A stretch of DNA of 64,000 bases from Cohnella algarum. Lineage in GTDB: Bacteria > Bacillota > Bacilli > Paenibacillales > Paenibacillaceae. The translations under genes were made by a program, and so were the position numbers. The notes under the pieces are model-generated. The model was not told the origin of the DNA. It saw nothing but the letters and a program-made list of their open reading frames with translations, and made no database searches. The stretch covers positions 682,001-746,000 of the forward strand of contig NZ_JAFHKM010000002.1 of assembly GCF_016937515.1 (NCBI RefSeq). Reading direction: 5' to 3'. Positions 1-6,858 of the stretch are shown here, piece by piece. How positions within the stretch are numbered: the first letter of the stretch is position 1; the number at the start of each line of letters is the position of its first letter.

Positions 1-544
1 CATTCACTAGCATTCGCGACTGCCCTTCGTACACGAGAAGGGGATGATAGCTCTTTCGGCCGCGCTTCTGACTGTTAAAACCGACTTCCGCTCCCTGCTG
101 GTTGCCGTACACCGTCTCAACAGTCGAATCCAGATCGAGAATCAAGGAGTCGGGTAGCTGCGGTGCAATGATTTCGACATTCAGGTTTCGCAGGGCTGGC
201 GCTAAATGGTCGTGGGCTTTGCCCAGACGAAGCAATTCCTTGTTTAACAATGTGTGATGCGGCACCCGGCCGCCCAGCGCCTGGGCGATCAAGGCATCAC
301 CTTGTAGGGATTTGAAATGAAAGAGACGTTCGCAGCCCAAAATCCAGCCGATGATGAGCATCTGCAGAATGCGATGCGTCGGAAAGATGGCATTCGCCGC
401 TTTGGCTAGTCCAAGGCTCCGAAGGGCTTGATTCAAACCGATGTTTTCAAGAAATCCGAGGATCACCTTGCTTCCTGCAAAATTTGTTGCATTTCTCATA
501 GAAAATGCCGTTTTCAATGACGCGATTTTTGTGGTAGACTTCAC
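1..544 (-). CDS. IS1380-family transposase, N-terminal part (cut by window edge)
   Basis: This is a DDE transposase of the IS1380 family; it would cut and rejoin the ends of its own element. Only the first about 181 codons are in the window. They read the same as codons 1-181 of the complete copy at 28011-29312, starting from a GTG codon at 544. The segment includes the first catalytic aspartate region (LDLDSTVETVYG). No frameshift is visible in this part; whether the gene is intact cannot be judged here. Confidence 0.9.
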   Translation of the reverse strand, partial: MKSTTKIASLKTAFSMRNATNFAGSKVILGFLENIGLNQALRSLGLAKAANAIFPTHRILQMLIIGWILGCERLFHFKSLQGDALIAQALGGRVPHHTLLNKELLRLGKAHDHLAPALRNLNVEIIAPQLPDSLILDLDSTVETVYGNQQGAEVGFNSQKRGRKSYHPLLVYEGQSRMLVN

Positions 545-652
545 CTTAAGGGTGCTCCTCTCTTGGTTGGTGATGTTCTAGGCAAACACCATTCTACCAA
601 AGATCTGGGCACTTTTTCATGTTTTTATGAGGTGGTACTTTCGTAATTCAGG
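1..652 (-). mobile_element. IS1380-family element, truncated by window edge
   Basis: The first 652 bases are the reverse complement of the left part of the IS1380-type element found at 27903. Wherever I compared the two copies they were identical, including the terminal repeat CCTGAATTACGAAAG, which here ends at 652. The rest of the element lies left of the window. It is in inverted orientation to the second copy, so the two could recombine and invert the 27 kb between them. Confidence 0.93.
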
Positions 653-691
653 ATAAACGATGATCGCGACGAGAAGAACCCCGAACGGCGA

Positions 692-845
692 TCGGCGTGC
701 TGCCTCAAGTCCGCGTGGCGCGCTGCTCAGGTCCGCGTGGCGCGCTGCCTTGAGTCCGCGTGGCGTGCTGCCTTGAGTCCGCGTGGCGTGCTGCCTCAAG
801 TCCGCGTGGCGTGCTGCCCTCGAGTCTATGCGGCGTGCTGCCTTA
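692..845. repeat. 23-bp tandem repeat, about 6-7 copies
   Basis: A unit close to GTCCGCGTGGCGTGCTGCCT plus three variable bases is repeated head to tail about six to seven times with a period of 23 bp. The last copies are degenerate. It lies just beyond the stop of the leftward gene ending at 916 and before the IS copy. I see no palindrome in the unit, unlike the 52-bp arrays elsewhere in the window. Short open frames across it are repeat artefacts. Confidence 0.85.
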
Positions 846-915
846 ATTCATTTCCGGAGTTTAGCTTTTTCCCGCGTTCGCGAACAGGAGGGAGAGTTAG
901 GCCGTCCGCCGGCTT

Positions 916-1599
916 TCAGAATAAATCGGAACTCTGGAGGGAGCCTAAGTATTCATAATGATAGATTTTGCCCGAGGTTCCCTTGGGAACGGCGCGGAAT
1001 CTCCCTTTTCGGACAAGCTGGCGGCAGTATTTGATAACGGTTTGCTTGTGGAGTTCAAGCTCGCTTGCCGCCGCGGATGGTCGAACCATCCGATTGTGGC
1101 GAATCGCCAAACGCATCAACTGCCGCTCGATTTTTCCGAAAGTGCGGCCTACGGCAAAATCCTTCTCGTTCGCCGCCGCCAGATACGGAGCTAAAATGCT
1201 TCGAACCATCCCTAGCACGAACGGCGGATTCTCCTTCATCTCATCCAAGGAGATGGAGATTACGTAACATTCTTGCGACTGCAAGAACAGCGTCCGATTC
1301 AGATCCTTTCGATATTTCGAACGATCCGTGCCATGCGAGCCATAATCCATAATTTCAAACACAAAACGAAGCCCGCCCAAAATCCAGATAAAATCCACGA
1401 AATACGACCGTCCCCGCCAGTCCTTAACCTCATATTCGGGATGCAAACCCGCAAAATGCCCCACGAGGGACCACCATATTTTTTCGGCAAACATGCGGTT
1501 TCCATAACCATGCCCTCGTTTCAGCGCATCCAGTCGTTCCCCTTGGCGCTTCGACAAGTGCTCCTTTATCCACTTTTCATGCTCGATTTCAAAACCCAA
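916..1599 (-). CDS. Putative Vsr/DUF559-like nuclease-fold protein with C-terminal winged helix
   Basis: I do not recognise a named family with certainty. Seen: a middle segment with the layout of Vsr/DUF559-type PD-(D/E)XK nucleases (FAEKIWW, then SYFVDFIW, FVFEIMDYGSH and RKDLNRTLFL), that is E ... D ... E followed by a conserved H/R/L region. The last about 70 residues look like a winged helix-turn-helix (LELHKQTVIKYCRQLVRKGRF). The start is unclear. A GTG at 1608 sits directly on the Shine-Dalgarno, while the TTG at 1599 follows AAGGGTGA at about 5 nt, so I prefer the TTG. An open frame continues further upstream but runs through a terminator-like hairpin. Role inferred: DNA-binding protein, perhaps a nuclease or a regulator built on a nuclease fold. 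It sits between two mobile elements. Confidence 0.6.
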   Translation of the reverse strand: MGFEIEHEKWIKEHLSKRQGERLDALKRGHGYGNRMFAEKIWWSLVGHFAGLHPEYEVKDWRGRSYFVDFIWILGGLRFVFEIMDYGSHGTDRSKYRKDLNRTLFLQSQECYVISISLDEMKENPPFVLGMVRSILAPYLAAANEKDFAVGRTFGKIERQLMRLAIRHNRMVRPSAAASELELHKQTVIKYCRQLVRKGRFRAVPKGTSGKIYHYEYLGSLQSSDLF

Positions 1600-1621
1600 T
1601 ATTCTCACCCTTTCCCGAAAT

Positions 1622-1668
1622 AAATAAAACCCCGATCCCTTCGCTATGGAAGGAATACCGGGGCATGC
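1622..1668 (-). terminator. Rho-independent terminator-like hairpin upstream of the nuclease-fold gene
   Basis: Read leftwards, CCCCG...CCTTC pairs with GAAGG...CGGGG and is followed by TTTTATTTATTT. It lies 20-70 bases upstream of the start of the gene at 1599, so it either ends a transcript from the right or acts as an attenuator in that gene's leader. No intact leftward gene remains to the right, because the transposon at 1744 has inserted there. Confidence 0.65.
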
Positions 1669-1898
1669 TTCGCCACAATATGAATCCAATATATAATTAC
1701 CAAATTATCCTATGCGTTGCAAGAAGTTTTTGAAAAGTCTTATTGTTGCCGCCGAAAGATAACGTCCAATTGCTGGCGGGATTGCCTGTCCGAGAGTTGC
1801 TGAATATAATGACCGTATCACAGAAAAGGAAAAGGATGCCTCCCATGTATGTGGGCCTGCGGGAACAGGCTCACGGGATGCATCCCCCAAACAACATG

Positions 1899-2460
1899 GT
1901 CATTGTATCAAAGTATGAGCTGGATGAGAAGTCACCCGGCGTTTTTTGTTCGATGTGCAGAATTGGTTCCCTCTCCCTGCTGTGGAGAAGCGCTTAGTGT
2001 CATTGGCAGTCGGAAGCGGAAGCTCACCAGCGAGGACGGAGATCGCCGCTTGCTCGTCATTCGCCGGCTGCGTTGTACACAATGCCGGAAGATCCACCAT
2101 GAGCTCCCGGATTGTGTGGTGCCGTACAAACGGTACGAATCGGCATGCGTGGAACAAGTCGTATCGGAACATGCGGCTCCATCTACGGTAGCGGCAGATG
2201 ACGCGACTTTGCTTCGCTGGAAGAACTGGTTTCGCGAACAGACCACATACCTGCTCGGAGCTCTAAGATCTATCGCCATTCGCTTTCATCAGGACCCTGC
2301 GAAGAAGCCGTCCGTCTCTACGCAGACTGCACATCACCCTTTCGGACACTACGTCGGGGACGCCCCCGGCTGGCTGGCGCGAATTGTCCGCCCGGTCGCA
2401 AATTCAAATTTGTGGTTACATACCCGTTCTGCATTCTTGTCCGGCAAGATGCTGCGGTAG
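1899..2460 (+). pseudogene. DUF6431-like zinc-ribbon protein of the transposon, frameshifted
   Basis: The N-terminus (MVIVSKYELDEKSPGVF) is in one frame and the rest (VRCAELVPSPCCGEAL ... LRCTQCRKIHHELPDC) in another. They join perfectly if the run of six T at about 1942-1947 had five. The second part has paired cysteines typical of a zinc ribbon and the HHELPD segment of DUF6431 proteins, which are commonly found beside DDE-transposase/ATPase pairs. Function is unknown; a DNA-targeting or end-binding role is a guess. The shift could be a sequencing error, a real inactivating mutation, or recoding. Because +1 is needed and no classical slippery heptamer is in phase, I favour error or mutation. 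The stop lies 37 bases before the transposase start. Confidence 0.65.
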
Positions 2461-2497
2461 ACTCATCTGGAAGTCTACCAAGCGAGGTGCAGAACAG

Positions 2498-3850
2498 ATG
2501 AAAGATCAGAAGAAAGCAGAGGCCGTCGCGTCGGAACGCATGCAGCTCCTGTCGCCGCTGCTGGCGGAAGGGCTGGACACCGCCAAAGCCAGCCAGATCA
2601 AGCGACAGATATGTGAGCAAACTGGACTCTCCGAGCGGACGCTGCGCCGGTATCTGGCCAAGTATCGCCAAGACGGCTTCGGCGGCCTGAAGCCACGAGG
2701 CAAGGGACGCCAGCCGTCAGAGGAGATCATTCCACCAGAAATTGTGGAGCAGGCCATTTTGCTGCGCCGGGAGGTGCCCGGCCGAAGCGTTGCCCAGCTC
2801 ATTCAGATCCTGGAATGGGAAGGCCGTATAAAACCCGGGCAGATCAAGCGCAGCACGCTGCAGGAAAGATTAGCAGAGCGCGGTTACAGCACGCGCCATA
2901 TGCGCATGTACGCCGAATCGGGCGTCGCCGCACGGCGGTTCCAAAAGCGCCATCGTAATCGCTTGTGGCACTCGGATATCAAGTATGGCCCGTACTTGCC
3001 CATCGGCCCCGGAGGTACCATGAAGCAGGTATTTCTGGTGACGTTTATCGACGACGCGACGCGGTTTGTGCTTCATGGCGAATTCTACCCGGTCATGGAC
3101 AAGACCATCGTGGAGCACTGCTTCCGCCAAGCCATTCAGAAGTTCGGCGCTCCCGAGGCGGTCTATTTCGACAACGGCAAGCAGTACCGGACCAAATGGA
3201 TGACGAGGGCATGCTCCAAGCTCGGGATCCGGCTGCTATTCGCGAGGCCCTACTCGCCGGAGGCGACCGGCAAGGTCGAACGGTTTAATCGCGTGGTGGA
3301 TGCGTTCCTGAGCGAGTCCGCGCTTGAGAAACCGAAAACGCTCGAGCGGCTCAACGAACTGTTTGCCGTATGGCTGTCGGAGTGCTATCAGAACAAGCCG
3401 CATTCGGCGCTGGAGAACAAGCGTAGTCCGGAAACGGCGTACCGTAGCGACAAGCAAGCGCTTCGGTTCGTGGATCCGGACGAGCTCGCGAATGCATTCC
3501 TGCACTGCGAGACACGCAAGGTCGACAAATCCGGCTGCATCAGCTTCATGGACCGGAAGTACGAGGTCGGCCTGCCGTTCATCGGCTGCACGGTGGATGT
3601 GGTGTTCGACCCTGCGGACATCACCGAGCTTACGATCGAGTACGAAGGCCATATACCTTGGCGCGTGCGGGAACTCATCATCGGCGAACGCGCAGGCAAG
3701 CGGCCGCAGCTTCCGGAGCATATCGGTCCGCTGCCGGCAGATGCGTCAAGGCTGCTCGCGGCAGCGGAGGATCGCAGCAGGAGTCGCAAAGCGGAGCAGG
3801 CGCCGGCCGTGGCTTATCGCCGGATGACCAAGGAGGACGGTCATGTTTGA
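2498..3850 (+). CDS. DDE (rve-fold) transposase, TniA/Mu-like
   Basis: A protein of about 450 residues that would catalyse strand transfer of the surrounding transposon. The N-terminal 120 residues carry helix-turn-helix segments (SERTLRRYLAKYRQDGFGGL). The rve core has the three acidic residues in LWHSDIKYG, VYFDNGKQY and TGKVERFN; a beta-barrel-like C-terminal domain follows. I chose the ATG at 2498 because GAGGTG lies 9-10 bases upstream; the frame is open further upstream but would overlap the DUF6431 gene. Its end overlaps the ATPase start by 8 nt, so the two are translationally coupled, as in TniA/TniB and IS21-type pairs. It appears intact. Confidence 0.9.
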   Translation: MKDQKKAEAVASERMQLLSPLLAEGLDTAKASQIKRQICEQTGLSERTLRRYLAKYRQDGFGGLKPRGKGRQPSEEIIPPEIVEQAILLRREVPGRSVAQLIQILEWEGRIKPGQIKRSTLQERLAERGYSTRHMRMYAESGVAARRFQKRHRNRLWHSDIKYGPYLPIGPGGTMKQVFLVTFIDDATRFVLHGEFYPVMDKTIVEHCFRQAIQKFGAPEAVYFDNGKQYRTKWMTRACSKLGIRLLFARPYSPEATGKVERFNRVVDAFLSESALEKPKTLERLNELFAVWLSECYQNKPHSALENKRSPETAYRSDKQALRFVDPDELANAFLHCETRKVDKSGCISFMDRKYEVGLPFIGCTVDVVFDPADITELTIEYEGHIPWRVRELIIGERAGKRPQLPEHIGPLPADASRLLAAAEDRSRSRKAEQAPAVAYRRMTKEDGHV

Positions 3851-4643
3851 GTCCTTCTACGGCCTTACCCGCTCACCATTCTCCCGGGACATCTCGACCA
3901 GCGAGTTGTACGAATCGGTCACGCTCGAGGAAACGCTCGGGCGTCTGGAGTACGCTGCCCAGCGGCAGTGGTTTGCGGTTGTTACCGGCGATTGCGGCAC
4001 GGGGAAGACGACGACGATTCGGCGGTTCACCGAAGTGCTGGATCCGGCAAAGTACAAGGTGCTCTACCTATCGGACTCTAAGCTGACGCCGCGGCATTTT
4101 TACAAGGGGTTGCTCGAACAACTCGGCTGCGAATCGAAGTTCTACCGCGGCGATGCCAAGCGCCAGCTGCACCGCGAGATTGAGCTTATGCGCGGTATTC
4201 ATCGATTGCAGCCGGTTGTCGTCGTCGACGAGGCCCATCTGCTGGATCGCGAAATGCTGGAGGAAGTGCGTTTCCTGCTCAATTTCAAGATGGATGCACA
4301 GAGCCCTATGGCGCTCATCCTGGTCGGTCAAAGCGAGCTGTGGGATCGCCTGAATATGCAAGCGTATGCGGCGATCCGCCAGCGGATCGACCTGCAGTGC
4401 AAGCTGCCGCACTATGATCGTGCCCAGACCGGCGATTACATTAGGCGTCACATGACGTTCGCTGGCGCGGAGCATGACATCTTTACCGACAGCGCGATCG
4501 ACGACATCTACCGATTCTCGAGCGGCGCCGCAAGGCTGATCAACAAAGTATGTACACATGCACTCATCTACGGCTCACAGAACAAACATCGGATCATTGA
4601 CGATCATATGGTCAAGCGTGTCATCCAGGGAGAATTATCGTGA
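3843..4643 (+). CDS. AAA ATPase, TniB/ExeA-like transposition partner
   Basis: A 266-residue AAA ATPase. Walker A is GDCGTGKTTT near residue 45 and Walker B VVVVDEAHLL near residue 125; the C-terminal half has the arginine-rich sensor region and an all-helical tail (FSSGAARLINKVCTHALIYG). Proteins of this family next to rve transposases select target DNA and activate the transposase (TniB, TnsC and MuB are the known relatives). The start ATG at 3843 follows AAGGAGG with good spacing and lies inside the transposase gene's last codons. The terminal repeat begins about 70-95 bases after the stop. It appears intact, so the element may be active apart from the DUF6431 frameshift. Confidence 0.9.
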   Translation: MFESFYGLTRSPFSRDISTSELYESVTLEETLGRLEYAAQRQWFAVVTGDCGTGKTTTIRRFTEVLDPAKYKVLYLSDSKLTPRHFYKGLLEQLGCESKFYRGDAKRQLHREIELMRGIHRLQPVVVVDEAHLLDREMLEEVRFLLNFKMDAQSPMALILVGQSELWDRLNMQAYAAIRQRIDLQCKLPHYDRAQTGDYIRRHMTFAGAEHDIFTDSAIDDIYRFSSGAARLINKVCTHALIYGSQNKHRIIDDHMVKRVIQGELS

Positions 4644-4772
4644 TTCTCCCTTTTCCTTAAACATCAGGGGACAGATTGACCATCACCAGCAGGACAACTT
4701 ACACCGTCAACTGGCGGGCATTATGCGTTGGCAGTAACAGTCTTATGCTAGCCGTTTCCGGCAAAATTACCT

Positions 4773-5105
4773 TATACGATTTTTCACACAAAGTCGTGGC
4801 ATCCGGTGGGTACATGCCCGATTTTGTATGATTTTTCGTACAAACTTTGGGATGTATCCGCTTCTCAATTCATGGTTGTACGATTTTCCATACAAAATTG
4901 CCGCATCCGACCGATAATCTCGCGTTTTTGTATGATTTTTCGTACAAATCCCGGAATGTATCCGTTTTCACACCCTCATTTGTACGATTTTTCATACAAA
5001 ATTGCCGCATCCGACCGATAAACTCGCATTTTTGTATGATTTTTCGTACAAATCCCGGAATGTATCCGTATTCAGGCTCGCGATTGTACGATTTTTCATA
5101 CACCC
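4773..5105. repeat. 52-bp tandem hairpin array, 7 units (AT-rich palindrome)
   Basis: Seven palindromes of the type TTGTATGATTTTTCGTACAA start exactly 52 bp apart (first bases 4773, 4825, 4877, 4929, 4981, 5033, 5085). Odd and even units alternate between TGTAC...CATACA and TGTAT...CGTACA forms, and the spacers (GCCGCATCCGACCGATAA versus CCCGGAATGTATCCG) alternate too, giving a 104-bp higher-order repeat. The first unit is degenerate. It lies between the transposon end and the convergent 3' end of queD. The spacers are also repeated, so this is not a CRISPR array. No gene is seen here. Confidence 0.92.
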
Positions 5106-5138
5106 CCGTCCACAAACGGCATACCGCCTTTGACAGCA

Positions 5139-5187
5139 GAAAAGCCGATCCTCCGGCAGATTCACCTGCCAAAAGGGGCGGCTTTTC
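5139..5187 (-). terminator. Terminator of queD
   Basis: GAAAAGCCG and CGGCTTTTC form the outer stem and CGGCAG/CTGCC a nested one. Read leftwards the stem ends in a T-run, 29 bases past the queD stop. It could work in both directions. Confidence 0.75.
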
Positions 5188-5215
5188 CGAATGTCAGTCA
5201 AAGCAAATGCGCACA

Positions 5216-5623
5216 TCAACCGCGGTAAGCGACGTAGCTGGACGGATTTTCCCGGACGAGCACCTGCAGCAGCTTCGGCTTGTTCGGAAGGGCTTCGAGC
5301 TCCTTGTCGATCATATGGAACAGCGTTTGCGCGATGCCTTCGGTCGTCGGGAACGTCTCGGAAAATTCGGGATGGTCGTTGAGCACCGTGCTGTCGAATT
5401 TGTCGTATACCATTTCGTTGATCGTGCCGAAGTTGACGAGGAAGCCCGAATCAGCCAGCTCGTTGCCGCCGATCGTGATGTTGACGATAAACGTATGACC
5501 GTGCATATTGCGGGACTTGCCCGCGCTCTCGTGCGGATTGAAATGCGCGGAGGCGAGGTGGATATCTTTGTTCAGTTCGAATTTGTAGTTGTGCGCGACA
5601 GACGGATAATATTGAAAAAGCAT
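5216..5623 (-). CDS. queD: 6-carboxytetrahydropterin synthase family protein (QueD-like), catalytic Cys replaced by Ser
   Basis: Family role: QueD converts dihydroneopterin triphosphate to 6-carboxytetrahydropterin, an early step to preQ0 and queuosine in the cytoplasm. The protein is 135 residues, a normal length. The zinc site is visible (HLASAHFN and MHGHTF), as is the C-terminal substrate glutamate region (VLVRENPSSYVAY). The odd point is the CxxxHGH motif: the active-site cysteine position reads Ser (GKSRNMHGHTF, codon TCC). Related PTPS-fold proteins that lack this Cys have other activities. The start ATG at 5623 follows AAAGGAGA. No queC, queE or queF lies nearby. Either function is altered or Ser is tolerated; the family call is firm, the reaction is not. 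Confidence 0.88.
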   Translation of the reverse strand: MLFQYYPSVAHNYKFELNKDIHLASAHFNPHESAGKSRNMHGHTFIVNITIGGNELADSGFLVNFGTINEMVYDKFDSTVLNDHPEFSETFPTTEGIAQTLFHMIDKELEALPNKPKLLQVLVRENPSSYVAYRG

Positions 5624-5639
5624 AAGGTCACATTCTCCT

Positions 5640-5922
5640 TTCGGTAGCTCGATGCGTTCCGGTAGCTCGATGCGTTCCAGTAGCTGGATGCGTTCCGGTA
5701 GCTGGATGCGTTCCGGTAGCTCGATGCGTTCCAGTAGCTGGATGCGTTCCGGTAGCTGGATGCGTTCCGGTAGCTCGATGCGTTCCGGTAGCTGGATGCG
5801 TTCCGGTAGCTCGATGCGTTCCGGTAGCTGGATGCGTTCCGGTAGCTCGATGCGTTCCGGTAGCTCGATGCGTTCCGGTAGCTCGATGCGTTCCGGTAGC
5901 TGGATGCGTTCCGGTCGTTAGG
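5640..5922. repeat. 18-bp tandem repeat, 15 copies, upstream of queD
   Basis: The unit GGTAGCTSGATGCGTTCC (S = C or G, with occasional A at the first base) is repeated 15 times without indels. Because 18 is a multiple of three, both strands stay open and would encode hexapeptide repeats (ATGTHR/ATGTHP leftwards, MRSGSS/MRSGSW rightwards). It lies between the FAH-family gene stop and the queD ribosome binding site, so it would be part of the queD leader RNA unless a promoter lies inside it. I see no palindrome in the unit. Confidence 0.93.
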
Positions 5923-5979
5923 CGCGCCGCCGGGCCGGAACTCCGGCCCAAGGGCGGCAAAGGAACTAGCGCAGGCTTG

Positions 5980-6846
5980 TTACGCCCGCACCGGATTCGC
6001 CAGCGGCTCGAAGCCGTCGATGCGGCATTCGGCCGTGTCGCCGTCCCGGATCTGCACCGCTCCCGGCGTTCCGGTCATCAGGATATCGCCGGGAAGCAGC
6101 GTCATGAACCGGGAGTGAAAAGCGACGGCGAACCACGGACGGTACCGCATGTTGAACACCTTGTTCGTATGCTTGACCTCTCCGTTAAGCGCCGTATGAA
6201 CGGTCAAGTCCAGGACGTTCTCCAGCTCGTCCGGGGTCACCAGCTCGGAGCCGAGGCTGAAAAACGTGTCGAAGCTTTTCGCCCGCGTCAGAAACCGCGG
6301 GTTGCGCGCGTGAATGTCGGCCGCCGTCATGTCGAGCGTCGCCGCGAAGCCCGCCACGTACCGGGAAGCTTCCGCCTCGGATACGTTGCGGCATGTCCGA
6401 CCGATCACGATCGCAAGCTCCGCCTCGGCGTTGATCCGGCCGGCGTCCGCCGGCAGCCGGATCGGCTCGCCCGGCCCGATCAGCGACGTGTCGGGCTTCA
6501 TGAACCCGACCGGCTCTTCGGCGGGGTCGACCGTTTTCAGCTCCTCGGCGTCCTGCACGTAGTTGAAGCCGATGCCCCAAATTTTGCGCGGGCGCCGGTA
6601 GAGCGGGGCGCGCTCATAGCTTCCCGGCGCAAGCGCGGGCATGCCCGCAAGAATCGATTGCCCGCCTTCGGCCAGCCAGGCGCGAACGTCCGCCAGGGCG
6701 CCGGATTCGATCAGCTCCAGCATGCCGGTCGGCCAGCTTCGTCCGGCCGACCGGTTCAGCTCCTCCAGCGTGACAATGCCCCGCGCGGTCTGAACGGCCG
6801 CCTGTTCAAGCCCGTCCTTGCGAATGGTCGCGAGCCTCATCTTCAT
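5980..6846 (-). CDS. Fumarylacetoacetate hydrolase (FAH) family protein
   Basis: FAH-family enzymes hydrolyse or decarboxylate C-C bonds of acylpyruvate-like compounds using a divalent metal. The 288-residue protein has the usual short N-terminal domain and the FAH core: KIWGIGFNY, the metal-binding acidic residues of INAEAELAIVIG, the DMTAADIH stretch, and LLPGDILMTGTPGAV near the C-terminus. It is the last gene of the long leftward operon, 12 bases after the isochorismatase-like gene, so it may act on a ring-opened acid made by the amidases upstream. The exact substrate cannot be read from sequence. The start ATG at 6846 has AAGG seven bases upstream; a second ATG at 6840 is possible. Confidence 0.88.
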   Translation of the reverse strand: MKMRLATIRKDGLEQAAVQTARGIVTLEELNRSAGRSWPTGMLELIESGALADVRAWLAEGGQSILAGMPALAPGSYERAPLYRRPRKIWGIGFNYVQDAEELKTVDPAEEPVGFMKPDTSLIGPGEPIRLPADAGRINAEAELAIVIGRTCRNVSEAEASRYVAGFAATLDMTAADIHARNPRFLTRAKSFDTFFSLGSELVTPDELENVLDLTVHTALNGEVKHTNKVFNMRYRPWFAVAFHSRFMTLLPGDILMTGTPGAVQIRDGDTAECRIDGFEPLANPVRA

Positions 6847-6858
6847 AACCCCGCCTTT

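Larger units (their letters stand above)
1744..4739 (+). mobile_element. Complete 3.0-kb TniA/TniB-type transposon with 7-bp target duplication
   Basis: Seen directly: the ends begin TGTTGCCGCC (1744) and, on the other strand, TGTTACTGCC (4739 inward). They align imperfectly at about 16 of 24 bases and end in TG...CA. The element is flanked on both sides by GTCTTAT (1737-1743 and 4740-4746), a clean 7-bp target-site duplication. Cargo, all rightward: a DUF6431-type zinc protein (frameshifted), an rve-fold DDE transposase, and an AAA ATPase overlapping the transposase by 8 nt. Transposase plus ATPase with TG/CA ends is the TniA/TniB (Tn7/Tn5053/Mu-like) arrangement. The known elements of that group make 5-bp duplications, so 7 bp is unusual. 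Family assignment is inference; the boundaries are strong. Confidence 0.88.

Noticed and set aside
1899..2460. Programmed frameshifting in the DUF6431 gene
   Set aside because: The required shift is +1 at a T run, whereas transposon recoding is usually -1 at an in-phase A/T heptamer; mutation or sequencing error is simpler.
4773..5105. CRISPR-like array
   Set aside because: The palindromes are regularly spaced, but the sequences between them are also repeated, so they are not spacers; the same holds for the arrays at 41883 and 53640.
5628..5960. Leftward frame encoding an ATGTHR hexapeptide repeat
   Set aside because: It exists only because the 18-bp repeat is a multiple of three; the opposite strand is equally open and there is no ribosome binding site.
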